From: an uncultured Alphaproteobacteria bacterium
GTDB taxonomy: Bacteria > Pseudomonadota > Alphaproteobacteria > RF32 > CAG-239
Assembly: GCA_944392205.1 (NCBI GenBank)
Contig: CALXVV010000010.1
Span: 1 to 60,928, forward strand
Direction of reading: 5' to 3'
Length of the DNA: 60,928 nucleotides
Shown: one piece after another, positions 1 to 8,225 of the stretch
How positions within the stretch are numbered: position 1 is the first letter of the stretch
Layout: each line of letters begins with the position of its first letter
The notes under the pieces: generated by a model
The model's database searches: none
What the model saw: the letters and a program-made list of their open reading frames with translations, nothing else
What the model was told of the DNA's origin: nothing
Made by a program: the position numbers and the translations under genes

Positions 1-63
1 CTCACCAGTTTAGGGTATTTTGGTGTCGATGGCAAGTTTTTTTTGTCTAAAATTTAATTTTCA

Positions 64-100
64 TAAAAAAATCCCCTTAAATCTTTTGGATTTAAGGGGA
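64..100 (-). terminator. Rho-independent terminator
   Basis: A 12-bp perfect stem (72-83 with 89-100) with a 5-nt loop is followed on the minus strand by a run of seven T. It lies just past the stop of the unknown minus-strand gene ending at 114 and is well placed to terminate it. Confidence 0.85.
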
Positions 101-113
101 TAAGTGCTTCTTA

Positions 114-941
114 TTATTCCGCAGCGAGTTCTGCTTCTGCCGCGCAATATTTTTCAGCAGCGGCAATCAAGATGTTGAACGCATTGAGACGTTTTGTCTT
201 ACGGGCAACTTGTTCATCGTGGTCTGGATCGTCTCTCATCTGGGCTAGTTTGAGCCGAGTTATTTCTTTATCTCGTTGGGCCACAAAATAGGGCACCAAC
301 GTCTTGATAAAGCTTTTTTCAAAGCGCTCGTCCATGATAAATTCATCGGCCTTTTTCTGACCCATGAGGCGGATGGCGTCCAGTGGAACAAGGTCGCCAT
401 CTTCCCAGAGCAGTCCCCAGAAGTGCTTGTCAAAGAAGTAGTTCTTGCCATATGCCAAGGATTCACTTCTTATCCACTCCATACAGAATTTGTTGATCTG
501 TTTGGTGCTGTCGGGGTAGCGCAATCCAACGATAAGCAGTCTGGAAATTTTGTCAGGGTAAATGGTGCAGTACTTCCTGACATAATTTTTAAACTTTTCC
601 AGCTCGCTTGTTGTCAGGTTGGAGACTGTGGCATTTCTGTTGGTTATATAGGCTCTTACATTGCCGCGTAACTTTTCCAGAAATGCTTGAATTTCCCCCT
701 CCACAATTGCACGAGGGCCCATTCTCACAAAATTTTCCTTTGGAGTGCTCCTCAAGGCCAGAAGATCTTTTTCTTTTTTGCTTTGCTTGTTGATCCAAGC
801 ATTTGAGAAATACTCAAAGGCCTCTTTGGATATTTCTTTCCGTTTAAACCACTTATAAAGTTGTTCCAGTTTTTGCTGGAGGTTCAATCCTTGGAGAGCT
901 AGATTTTGCTCTTGCGTTAGTTTGGGTTTTTTGTCTTTCAT
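114..941 (-). CDS. Hypothetical protein, 275 aa, basic and helical
   Basis: I do not recognise this family. The protein is soluble, with no signal peptide or membrane segment, and is rich in Lys, Glu and Arg with a predominantly helical look throughout. The C-terminal 60 residues are highly charged (a DDPDHDEQ stretch near residue 240) and end in an Ala/Glu-rich tail. It is transcribed alone. A good sigma-70 promoter (960-988) lies just upstream and a strong terminator just downstream, so it is very probably a real gene. There is no obvious Shine-Dalgarno: the start ATG sits only about 12 nt from the predicted transcription start, so translation may begin on a very short leader. The window begins just beyond it, so its upstream partner is visible only as the divergent exporter operon. 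Confidence 0.8.
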   Translation of the reverse strand: MKDKKPKLTQEQNLALQGLNLQQKLEQLYKWFKRKEISKEAFEYFSNAWINKQSKKEKDLLALRSTPKENFVRMGPRAIVEGEIQAFLEKLRGNVRAYITNRNATVSNLTTSELEKFKNYVRKYCTIYPDKISRLLIVGLRYPDSTKQINKFCMEWIRSESLAYGKNYFFDKHFWGLLWEDGDLVPLDAIRLMGQKKADEFIMDERFEKSFIKTLVPYFVAQRDKEITRLKLAQMRDDPDHDEQVARKTKRLNAFNILIAAAEKYCAAEAELAAE

Positions 942-959
942 AAAAATAGGAATTTAATT

Positions 960-988
960 ATTTTATTAAACTTAAAAAAGCTGTCAAT
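960..988 (-). promoter_or_regulatory. Sigma-70 promoter of the 275-aa hypothetical gene
   Basis: On the minus strand a perfect TTGACA (988-983) is followed after 17 nt by TAAAAT (965-960), a 5/6 match to the -10 consensus. Transcription would start about 12 nt before the ATG at 941. Confidence 0.6.
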
Positions 989-1095
989 TACTATAACATA
1001 ACTTCGTACTTTTTCAACCTTTTTTATTTTTTTTAAACTTTCAGGTGCTATATTACGTTTTAAATTGTGTAAGTTGACTATAAAAGGGTTGGATA

Positions 1096-2253
1096 ATGAA
1101 AAAATTTATAAAAATTTTGCTTATTTGTGTCTTGCTTGGCGGAGCAGGTTGGTGGTTTTCGCAAAAAGACACTAAAGAAGATGCTTATAAAACCCAAAAA
1201 ATTATTAAGGGCGATATTACGCAGAAAATTACTGCCTCGGGCATTATTAACCCTATATCTACCGTTAATATCGGTACCCAGGTTTCCGGTACCATTGCCG
1301 AGATTTTTGTTGATTACAACACCTTGGTAAAACAAGGTCAGCTCTTGGCGCAGATTGATCCCTCCCTTTTCCAGGCTACCGTTGACCAGCGCCGCGCTGC
1401 TCTCAATATTGCCAAAGCAGAGGTCGACGTGGTGAAAAATGATATCGTCTATTATAAGAAAAATCTGGACCGTATCAAAAAACTTAATAAATCTCAGTAT
1501 ACTGCCGATAAAGATTTGGAATCTGCCCAGAGAGATTATGACAATGCCATTGTCCAAAAAGCGTTGAAAGAAGCTCAGGTCTTGCAGGCAGAGGCCTCGC
1601 TCGAACAAGCGGAAATTGACTTGCGCTATACCAAAATTATCTCTCCGGTGGATGGAATAGTCGTTTCCAAAGAGGTGGAAGTGGGCCAAACCGTGGCGGC
1701 CAGTTTCCAAACCCCAACGTTGTTTAATGTGGCGGAAGATCTGACCAAAATGCAAATTGAGGCCTCGGTTGTTGAAGCTGATATTGCCAAGGTTAAAGAA
1801 GGCCAAACCGTGGAGTTTAGTGTTGATAGTTTTCCTGATGAAATCTTTTACGGTATTGTGACACAAGTGCGCAATAATCCAATCACGACCTCAAACGTGG
1901 TTACCTATGAGGTGATTATTGAAATTGATAACCGCGACCTTAAGCTCAAGCCCGGTATGACCGCTAATGTTAATATCATTACGGCTGAAAAACAAGGCGT
2001 TTTGCTGGTGCCCAATAGGGCCCTCCGTTTCTATATTACCGATGAAAACGGCGAAACCAAACGCTATGCTGACAAAGGATTGTGGATTCTGAAAAATAAC
2101 AAGCCCGAAAGAGTGACTATCTGGACAGGTGTCTCCGATGATGACTTTACGGAAGTGGAGGGCAAGGGCTTGGATGAAAATACTCAGGTTATTCTTGAAA
2201 GTGCGGACTCTGCCGCTAAGGCCAGAGAAATGAGATTGAGGATGCCCAGATAA
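1096..2253 (+). CDS. macA: MacA-like periplasmic adaptor of a tripartite ABC efflux pump
   Basis: This is a membrane-fusion (HlyD/MacA family) adaptor that would link an inner-membrane MacB-type transporter to an outer-membrane channel. The N-terminus is a short basic start and one hydrophobic anchor (about residues 4-20). Next come a first lipoyl half (about 40-85), a long alpha-helical hairpin rich in Ala, Lys and Glu (about 90-180), a second lipoyl half carrying the typical SPVDGIV motif, and beta-barrel and membrane-proximal domains to residue 385. An AAGGG Shine-Dalgarno precedes the ATG. The stop codon overlaps the start of the ATPase gene, and a permease follows, so the three form one operon. 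The substrate cannot be read from sequence. No outer-membrane TolC partner is in the window. Confidence 0.9.
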   Translation: MKKFIKILLICVLLGGAGWWFSQKDTKEDAYKTQKIIKGDITQKITASGIINPISTVNIGTQVSGTIAEIFVDYNTLVKQGQLLAQIDPSLFQATVDQRRAALNIAKAEVDVVKNDIVYYKKNLDRIKKLNKSQYTADKDLESAQRDYDNAIVQKALKEAQVLQAEASLEQAEIDLRYTKIISPVDGIVVSKEVEVGQTVAASFQTPTLFNVAEDLTKMQIEASVVEADIAKVKEGQTVEFSVDSFPDEIFYGIVTQVRNNPITTSNVVTYEVIIEIDNRDLKLKPGMTANVNIITAEKQGVLLVPNRALRFYITDENGETKRYADKGLWILKNNKPERVTIWTGVSDDDFTEVEGKGLDENTQVILESADSAAKAREMRLRMPR

Positions 2254-2942
2254 TGCCGCTGATTGAACTCGAAAATATTACCAAATCTTATCCGCTTGAT
2301 GGATTTAATCTTAAAATTCTCAAAGGTATCAGCCTGACAATAGAAAATGGTGAGTTTGTCGCTATTATGGGACCTTCGGGTTCCGGTAAGTCTACGTTGA
2401 TGAATATCTTGGGCTGTCTTGATAAGCCGACTTCCGGCAGATATAAACTCGATGGCCAAAGAGTGGATAAACTCTCTGCCGATGAATTGGCCGAAATCAG
2501 AAATAAGAAAATCGGCTTTGTTTTTCAAGGCTTTAATCTGCTCTCTCGAACATCTGCGCTTGAAAATGTGGAGCTTCCCATGGTTTATGCCAATGTGCCG
2601 GAAGCCCAAAGAAAAGAACGTGCCGAGGCTGCCTTGGCTAAAGTGGGGCTAAAAGAGCGGATGTACCATCAGCCCAACCAGCTCTCAGGTGGGCAGCAGC
2701 AACGTGTGGCTATCGCCCGTGCCGTGGTTAATGAGGCGCCGATCATTTTTGCTGATGAACCAACCGGAAACCTTGATACCAAAATGAGTATCGAAATTAT
2801 GGACTTGTTCACCAAGCTCAACCAAGAACTCAAAAGAACAATCATTTTGGTTACTCACGAGGAGGATATTGCCCGCTACGCCGACAGAATTATTAAAATC
2901 GTCGATGGTGAGATTCATTCTGATGAGAGGGTGGTAAAATGA
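2253..2942 (+). CDS. MacB/LolD-type ABC transporter ATPase
   Basis: This 229-aa ABC ATPase belongs to the MacB/LolD/FtsE group and would power mechanotransmission by the permease encoded next. It has a Walker A (GPSGSGKST, about residue 39), a Q-loop (FVFQGFNLL), a full signature [14 protein letters not shown] (about 143), a Walker B ending in ADEPTGNLD, and a switch His in LVTHE. It overlaps the adaptor gene by one base and the permease gene by four (ATGA), indicating translational coupling. In E. coli MacB the ATPase and permease are fused; here they are separate proteins, as in many other bacteria. LolD is a less likely identity because of the MacA partner. Confidence 0.92.
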   Translation: MPLIELENITKSYPLDGFNLKILKGISLTIENGEFVAIMGPSGSGKSTLMNILGCLDKPTSGRYKLDGQRVDKLSADELAEIRNKKIGFVFQGFNLLSRTSALENVELPMVYANVPEAQRKERAEAALAKVGLKERMYHQPNQLSGGQQQRVAIARAVVNEAPIIFADEPTGNLDTKMSIEIMDLFTKLNQELKRTIILVTHEEDIARYADRIIKIVDGEIHSDERVVK

Positions 2943-4168
2943 TTGATTTTAAAACCATATTCAGCATCGCTATCAGAGCTATCAGAGCTAATAAAATGCG
3001 CTCCATTTTAACCAGTCTCGGTATCATCATCGGAGTGGCCGCCGTGATTGTAATGCTCTCTATCGGCCACGGAGCGCAGGTTTCGATCCAAAACGAGATG
3101 AAAACCATGGGCTCAAACCTTATCATCATTCGCTCCGGTGTGGCAACTTCCAGCGGAGCTCGCGGCGGACATGGTTCTCAGCCGACAATGAAGGCCAGCG
3201 ACGGTGATGCCATCCAGGAAAAAATCAGCAAAATTCGTCTGGCGGCTCCGGTCTTGGAGGAGACAACCCAAATCGTCTATGGAAACGCTAACTGGTCTAC
3301 CGGTGTGACCGGAACAGACAGTCGAATGTTTGAAATTAAGGAGTGGGATTTGGCCTATGGGAGAATGTTTTCTCCGGCCGATGTTAAAAACTCCAATAAA
3401 GTCGCTATTTTGGGTCAGACTGTGGTGAATGAACTCTTCGGCGATGTCGATCCCTTGGGCAAAACTATCCGCATTAAGGGTATGCCGTTCCAGGTTATCG
3501 GGGTGTTGGTGGCCAGAGGGCAGAGCGGTATGGGTATGGACCAAGATGACGTGGTCTATATTCCTATTACTACCGCCCAGAAAAAAGTGATGGGTATCAG
3601 TTTTCCTGACCAAGTCAAATTTATTATGTTGCAAGCTGTTGATGCAGAGAGCACCTATACCGCGCAGGAGGAAATCACTCAGCTTTTGCGCCAGCGCCAC
3701 AATCTGGGTGCTAATAAAGAGGATGACTTTGTTATCCGCAACCTGACCCAGATGATGGAAATGATGGAAAATTCAACTAAAATCATGACAATTTTGCTTG
3801 GCGCCATTGCCTCTATCTCTCTTTTGGTCGGCGGTATCGGTATCATGAACATTATGCTGGTTTCAGTAACCGAGAGAACCAGAGAAATCGGAATCAGAAT
3901 GGCAATAGGGGCCAAGGCTTGGGATATTCGTTGGCAATTCTTGATGGAATCACTCGTGCTTTCTCTTATCGGTGGGCTGGTCGGAGTGATTATCGGTTTG
4001 GTCGGTTCTCAGATGGTGAGTATGTTTACCTCGCTTTCGGCAAAGGTCTCGCTTCTTTATGTCTTGCTGCCGTTTTCTTTTGCCGGTTTGGTTGGCCTAT
4101 TCTTTGGCTTTTATCCGGCTTATAAGGCCTCGCTTCTGAACCCGATTAATGCTTTGCGCTATGAATAA
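2939..4168 (+). CDS. MacB-type ABC transporter permease (FtsX superfamily)
   Basis: This 409-aa type VII ABC permease has one N-terminal transmembrane helix (about residues 22-45), a large periplasmic MacB_PCD domain (about 46-275) and three C-terminal helices forming the FtsX domain (about 285-400). The conserved GIMNIMLVSVTERTREIGIR segment marks the start of the FtsX core and its coupling helix. A Gly/Ser-rich linker lies near residues 70-85. It is the last gene of the exporter operon. The following gene (trxB) is convergent, with 7 bp between the stop codons and no obvious terminator. Confidence 0.92.
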   Translation: MIDFKTIFSIAIRAIRANKMRSILTSLGIIIGVAAVIVMLSIGHGAQVSIQNEMKTMGSNLIIIRSGVATSSGARGGHGSQPTMKASDGDAIQEKISKIRLAAPVLEETTQIVYGNANWSTGVTGTDSRMFEIKEWDLAYGRMFSPADVKNSNKVAILGQTVVNELFGDVDPLGKTIRIKGMPFQVIGVLVARGQSGMGMDQDDVVYIPITTAQKKVMGISFPDQVKFIMLQAVDAESTYTAQEEITQLLRQRHNLGANKEDDFVIRNLTQMMEMMENSTKIMTILLGAIASISLLVGGIGIMNIMLVSVTERTREIGIRMAIGAKAWDIRWQFLMESLVLSLIGGLVGVIIGLVGSQMVSMFTSLSAKVSLLYVLLPFSFAGLVGLFFGFYPAYKASLLNPINALRYE

Positions 4169-4175
4169 TCTATTC

Positions 4176-5117
4176 TTATTTATGCTCTTGCAAAAAGCGG
4201 TCTGCTTCCAAGGCGGCAACACAGCCTGAGCCGGCGGCGACAATGGCTTGTCTGAATTCCGGATTTTTGACATCGCCGGCGGCAAAAACACCGGCAATGT
4301 TGGTGCGGCTGCTACCCGGGCGGCAGGCAATATAGCCTTCTTTGGTGAGCTCTATTTGGCCTTCGAAAATTTCGGTATTGGGATGGTGGCCGATAGCCAC
4401 AAAGACACCGTCTACCTTAATTTCTTTTGTTTGGTCGGTCTTGACGTTTTTGAGTCTTAGTCCGGTGACGGAAAGCGGATTCTCGGTGCCTAAAACTTCT
4501 TCAACAACAGAATCCCATTCAACTTGTATCTTTTTGTTTTTGCTCAGCCTTTCTTGCATGGCTTTGTCTGCTCTTAGGGCATCGCGTCGATGAATGAGTG
4601 TTACGCTATGGGCAAAATTGGTTAAATACAGAGCTTCCTCTACCGCCGTGTTGCCGCCACCGATAACGGCAACGTTTTTGTTGCGGTAAAAGAAACCATC
4701 ACAGGTGGCACAGCCCGAGACGCCGAAACCTCTGAATTTTTTCTCGCTTTCCAATCCCAGCCAACGAGCAGAAGCTCCGGTACAGATGATTACCGTTTCC
4801 CCGCAAAATTGGTGGTGGTTTTCTGAACTGCAGATAAAGGGACGATGTTTGAAATCTACCTCAACAATCTTGTCATCAACAATCTCGACCCCCAAATTTT
4901 CTGCTTGTTTGCGCATTTGCATCATTAACTCGGGGCCGGAAATGGCTTCGGGAAAGCCCGGAAAATTTTCAACCTCTGTGGTGATTGTCAGCTGGCCGCC
5001 GATTTGCTCGCCGGAGACCAAAATTGGTTTTAGGCCGGCGCGAGCCGCATATATTCCGGCCGTGTAGCCTGCCGGACCGGAACCAATGATTAATACAGGG
5101 GTTTTATATTCAGCCAT
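4176..5117 (-). CDS. trxB: Thioredoxin reductase
   Basis: NADPH-dependent flavoprotein that reduces thioredoxin in the cytoplasm. It has an N-terminal FAD-binding GSGPAGYTAGIYAARAG, the redox-active CATC motif (in GCATCDGFF), an NADPH-binding GGGNTAVEEALYL followed by HRRD, and the C-terminal FAD motif GVFAAGDV. At 313 aa it has the usual length. I place the start at 5117 because a GGAG Shine-Dalgarno lies 8-9 nt upstream; an in-frame ATG 30 nt further up (5147) would add ten residues not seen in the family. It lies downstream of greA on the same strand, separated by the greA terminator, so it is probably transcribed on its own. Confidence 0.96.
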   Translation of the reverse strand: MAEYKTPVLIIGSGPAGYTAGIYAARAGLKPILVSGEQIGGQLTITTEVENFPGFPEAISGPELMMQMRKQAENLGVEIVDDKIVEVDFKHRPFICSSENHHQFCGETVIICTGASARWLGLESEKKFRGFGVSGCATCDGFFYRNKNVAVIGGGNTAVEEALYLTNFAHSVTLIHRRDALRADKAMQERLSKNKKIQVEWDSVVEEVLGTENPLSVTGLRLKNVKTDQTKEIKVDGVFVAIGHHPNTEIFEGQIELTKEGYIACRPGSSRTNIAGVFAAGDVKNPEFRQAIVAAGSGCVAALEADRFLQEHK

Positions 5118-5147
5118 GATGTTATACTCCAAGAATTTTTTGCTCAC

Positions 5148-5172
5148 AAAAAACCACCCCGAAAGGGTGGTT
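5148..5172 (-). terminator. Terminator of greA
   Basis: A 6-bp GC-rich stem (CCACCC/GGGTGG) with a TTTC loop is followed by six T on the minus strand. It lies 12 nt beyond the greA stop codon. Confidence 0.85.
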
Positions 5173-5183
5173 TCTTATATAAC

Positions 5184-5657
5184 TTAAATATATTTAATTT
5201 CAAGAATCTCAAAAGATTTGCGGCCGCCTGGAGCCATATAATTGGCCGAATCTCCGACTTCTTTGCCAATCAGGGCTTTGGCCAAAGGAGAGGAGAGCGA
5301 AATCTTGTTCTTTTCAATATCAGCCTCATAATCACCAACAATTTGGTATGTTTTTTCTTCATCGGTGTCTTCATCGGCAACGGTGACAGTGGCTCCAAAA
5401 CGGATGACATCATAGTTGGCTTTGGCAACATCTATAACCTGAGCGCGGCTCAACACAGCCTCTAAATCCTGAATGCGGCCTTCAATGAAACTCTGTTTTT
5501 CCTTGGCGGCAGAATACTCGGCATTTTCGGACAAGTCGCCATGTGAGCGTGCCTCATCAATGGCGGCAATGATGTTGGGGCGTTCTACACCTTTTAGATT
5601 TTTTAACTCTTGCTCAAGGGCCTCAAACCCTACTTTGGTTAAAGGGAATTTTTCCAT
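5184..5657 (-). CDS. greA: Transcription elongation factor GreA
   Basis: GreA rescues backtracked RNA polymerase by stimulating transcript cleavage through the secondary channel. The 157-aa protein has the N-terminal coiled coil (about residues 1-75, with the ARSHGDLSENAEYSAAKE tip carrying the conserved acidic residues) and a C-terminal FKBP-like domain (SPLAKALIGKEVGD). The ATG at 5657 is preferred over an upstream in-frame GTG because AGGTG sits at the right distance before it; the GTG itself is part of that Shine-Dalgarno. It is followed by its own terminator. Confidence 0.96.
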   Translation of the reverse strand: MEKFPLTKVGFEALEQELKNLKGVERPNIIAAIDEARSHGDLSENAEYSAAKEKQSFIEGRIQDLEAVLSRAQVIDVAKANYDVIRFGATVTVADEDTDEEKTYQIVGDYEADIEKNKISLSSPLAKALIGKEVGDSANYMAPGGRKSFEILEIKYI

Positions 5658-5790
5658 TTTTTTCACCTGTTGTTAAAAATTATTAGAGTTAGAAAAAACG
5701 AACTGCGAGGGAGGGTTACTCCATCACAGCTCGTGTTTGTTTTGATGTTTCTTACTCTACCACCAATAAAAAATAAATCAAGCAAATTCT

Positions 5791-5820
5791 TTGTTGGAAA
5801 ACTTTTGTTTGTTCTATACT
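5791..5820 (+). promoter_or_regulatory. Possible promoter of the DUF3015 gene
   Basis: TTGTTG (5791-5796), an 18-nt spacer and TATACT (5815-5820, 5/6) lie about 55 nt before the ATG at 5876. The -35 match is modest. Confidence 0.35.
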
Positions 5821-5875
5821 TTTGGCGAGAATATGTTAAAGTTGTTTCGTCTTTTATTAATTTCGGAGATTGAAA

Positions 5876-6334
5876 ATGAAGAAAATTTATCTTGCTTCTT
5901 TACTGATTGGCGGTGCTTTGCTGGCTGCTGCTCCTTCTTATGCCGTTGACAGCACCGGTTGCGGTCTGGGTTCAATGGCCTGGCGCGGACAAAGCGGAAT
6001 CGGTCCCCAAGCTTTGGCGGTGACAACTAACGGAATCTTTTCTACCCAAACTTTTGGTATTACCTTTGGTACATCCGGATGTGATCCTAACGGAAGAGTT
6101 TCAGGCGGAACAGGCAGAATGGTTTTGGCCTTTGTTGAAAACAACATGGAGCAGTTTGCTATGGATGCTGCCGCCGGACATGGTGAAACCATTGATACTC
6201 TGGCCGGTATCTTGAATGTTGACAGTGAGGAATTGGGAGCTAAGACCAGCGCTCAATTTGCCTATTTGTTTGACAATGAAAATGTTGACGCGGTTGATGT
6301 TACCTTAAAATTGTTAAACATTGCCCAAGCTTAA
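5876..6334 (+). CDS. DUF3015 family secreted protein
   Basis: Small exported protein of the DUF3015 family, function unknown. The 152-aa product starts with a Sec signal peptide (MKKIYLASLLIGGALLAAAP, cleavage probably after SYA at about residue 22). The mature part keeps the family features: Cys-Gly-Leu-Gly with Trp near the N-terminus, a second Cys in TSGCDPNG, and the C-terminal helical region with GHGETIDTLA. The two cysteines could form a disulfide in the periplasm. The ATG at 5876 has a CGGAG Shine-Dalgarno; a TTG two codons earlier is a weaker alternative. The gene has its own terminator and precedes a DUF4105 gene. From memory, those two families are often neighbours in proteobacteria. 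Confidence 0.88.
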   Translation: MKKIYLASLLIGGALLAAAPSYAVDSTGCGLGSMAWRGQSGIGPQALAVTTNGIFSTQTFGITFGTSGCDPNGRVSGGTGRMVLAFVENNMEQFAMDAAAGHGETIDTLAGILNVDSEELGAKTSAQFAYLFDNENVDAVDVTLKLLNIAQA

Positions 6335-6340
6335 TTTTTT

Positions 6341-6380
6341 AGCCACTCTTAAAGTTCTTTAAGAGTGGCTTTTTTCTTTT
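6341..6380 (+). terminator. Terminator after the DUF3015 gene
   Basis: A long near-perfect stem (AGCCACTCTTAAAG paired with CTTTAAGAGTGGCT) with a 2-nt tip is followed by a T-run. It separates the DUF3015 gene from the DUF4105 gene 12 nt further on, so read-through must be partial or the second gene has another promoter. Confidence 0.85.
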
Positions 6381-6392
6381 TTGTGATAATGG

Positions 6393-8225
6393 ATGAATTT
6401 GTGGCGGTATTTGTATAAGCGGGGGCTTTTCTCGCTTTTCTTTTTGTTAATCTCTGCTTATCCTTTGCGGGCTGAAGATGATTTTGCCTATTCGCCCGAA
6501 TGGCTTGCCGTTGGCCACTACCAGCCCAAAGGCAAGGGTTATGAAAGTACGATTGATACGCCGAATTTCTTTTTGAGCAAAAACGGAAAAGTTAATCCTA
6601 AAAGTGAACTTGAGGCAACTATCGCCTTGTTCCAATCCAATGATGACAAAACCAAATGTTTTTTCCCCTCCCGCTACAAACTTTTGACCAAAGCCGGAAT
6701 TATTGACTATGAATTTCCCTCCTGCAGTGAATATGAAAAATTTTATGATGATTTGCGGCCGGCCGGTGTAACATTTCTCTTTACCGATGCTTATATGAAC
6801 AACCCATCTTCTTTGTTCGGGCACACACTTCTTAGAATCGATACGGCCAGAAAAGGAACCCAACTTTTGGCGCACGGGGCTAACTACGGTGCTTTTACCG
6901 AGGGAAAAGAAAACAGTGTCCTTTTTGCCGTTTATGGCTTGATTGGCGGATATTATGGCGGCTTTACCGTAAAACCTTATTATGATATCATCAACACTTA
7001 TAACAATATCGAAAACCGTGATATTTGGGAATTTAATCTTGATTTTTCTCCTCAAGAGCTTGATTTCTTTGTGGCCCATTTGTGGGAAGTGGGGCAGGCG
7101 CAATCTCGCTACTACTTCTTCTCTCGCAATTGTTCTTATATGTTGATGGAGGTTTTGGATGCCGTGCGGCCATCTTTAGAGCTGGCCAAACAATTTCCTG
7201 TTCAGGCTATTCCCCTAGATACGGTTAAGGCCGTGTATCGGACTCCCGGTTTGGTTAAAAGCATTAACTACCGGCCATCTCGGCAAAATAAAATTAGGCA
7301 TCGTTATAAGTTGATGAATGAAACCGAGCGCCAGGCTTATTTGCGGGTTATTCTTGAACAAGATTATGATATTGCCGCCTTGGATGAAACAGCCAAAGCC
7401 AATGTGACGGAAACGGCCTACCAATTTGTGCAATATCAATATGTGGCCAAAAAATTAGAGCTTGCCGATTATCGTAAGCAAAGTTTTGCTCTGCTACGCA
7501 CCAGAAATTCACTTAAAAATCCAGGCAATATTGAAGAGCTCAAAGAAGGCAAAAAGCCTTTTGACGCTCATGAATCTATGCGTGCAACAGTTGGATTTGG
7601 ATTCAGAAACGGCGAGGCTTTTCAGGAAATTTCTTATCGGCCGGCTTATCATTCATTAACTGATGATACTTATGGATTTTTGCGGGGGGCAGAAATCAAT
7701 TTCCTTAATGCTGCTTTCAGGCACTATGACAGCTCTGATAAATATGTTTTGCAAAATTTTGACTTGGTCGGTATTCGTTCAATTTCGCCGATAGATGAAA
7801 TGTTTGCGCCGCTTTCTTTTCAAGTCTTGGCCGGGGTTTCAAGGGACTTTAACCCCAAAACGCAAGAGGAGGGATATGCAGCTCATTTGACCGTGGGCGG
7901 AGGTGGAACTTATGCCTTAACAGATAATATCTGGTTGTTTGCTTTGGGCAACACTCATGGCGCCTATGGCGGATTCCTACCCAACAATCAATGGCTCGGT
8001 TTGGGGGCAAATTTTGGTGCTTTTGCCGATTTTGGCAGATGGCGTTTGTTGGCCGAGGCTGAAAAAATCTATGCAACCGCTAAAATTGGCTCAAAAATGG
8101 TTTATAAGTTGGAAACTTCTTTCACTCTTGCAACTAACTGGGCCGTGGCTTTGCACTATAAATATGAGCAAAACTACGGCCATGATGTGGATGAGAGCCT
8201 TATCTCCTTGCGCAGCTATTTTTAG
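6393..8225 (+). CDS. DUF4105 (Lnb N-terminal periplasmic domain) protein with C-terminal beta-rich region
   Basis: 610-aa exported protein. A signal peptide (about residues 1-27, ending PLRA) precedes a DUF4105 domain (about 110-270). Two conserved blocks stand out: NNPSSLFGHTLLRID with His144, and FFSRNCSYML with Cys247. A His block followed by a Cys block recalls circularly permuted NlpC/P60 (papain-like) enzymes, so a cysteine hydrolase or acyltransferase role is possible; this is inference. The C-terminal 200 residues are rich in alternating aromatic and Gly residues and end in SLRSYF, which resembles an outer-membrane beta-barrel ending in an aromatic residue. No clear Shine-Dalgarno precedes the ATG. 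It follows the DUF3015 gene and may work with it. Confidence 0.87.
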   Translation: MNLWRYLYKRGLFSLFFLLISAYPLRAEDDFAYSPEWLAVGHYQPKGKGYESTIDTPNFFLSKNGKVNPKSELEATIALFQSNDDKTKCFFPSRYKLLTKAGIIDYEFPSCSEYEKFYDDLRPAGVTFLFTDAYMNNPSSLFGHTLLRIDTARKGTQLLAHGANYGAFTEGKENSVLFAVYGLIGGYYGGFTVKPYYDIINTYNNIENRDIWEFNLDFSPQELDFFVAHLWEVGQAQSRYYFFSRNCSYMLMEVLDAVRPSLELAKQFPVQAIPLDTVKAVYRTPGLVKSINYRPSRQNKIRHRYKLMNETERQAYLRVILEQDYDIAALDETAKANVTETAYQFVQYQYVAKKLELADYRKQSFALLRTRNSLKNPGNIEELKEGKKPFDAHESMRATVGFGFRNGEAFQEISYRPAYHSLTDDTYGFLRGAEINFLNAAFRHYDSSDKYVLQNFDLVGIRSISPIDEMFAPLSFQVLAGVSRDFNPKTQEEGYAAHLTVGGGGTYALTDNIWLFALGNTHGAYGGFLPNNQWLGLGANFGAFADFGRWRLLAEAEKIYATAKIGSKMVYKLETSFTLATNWAVALHYKYEQNYGHDVDESLISLRSYF

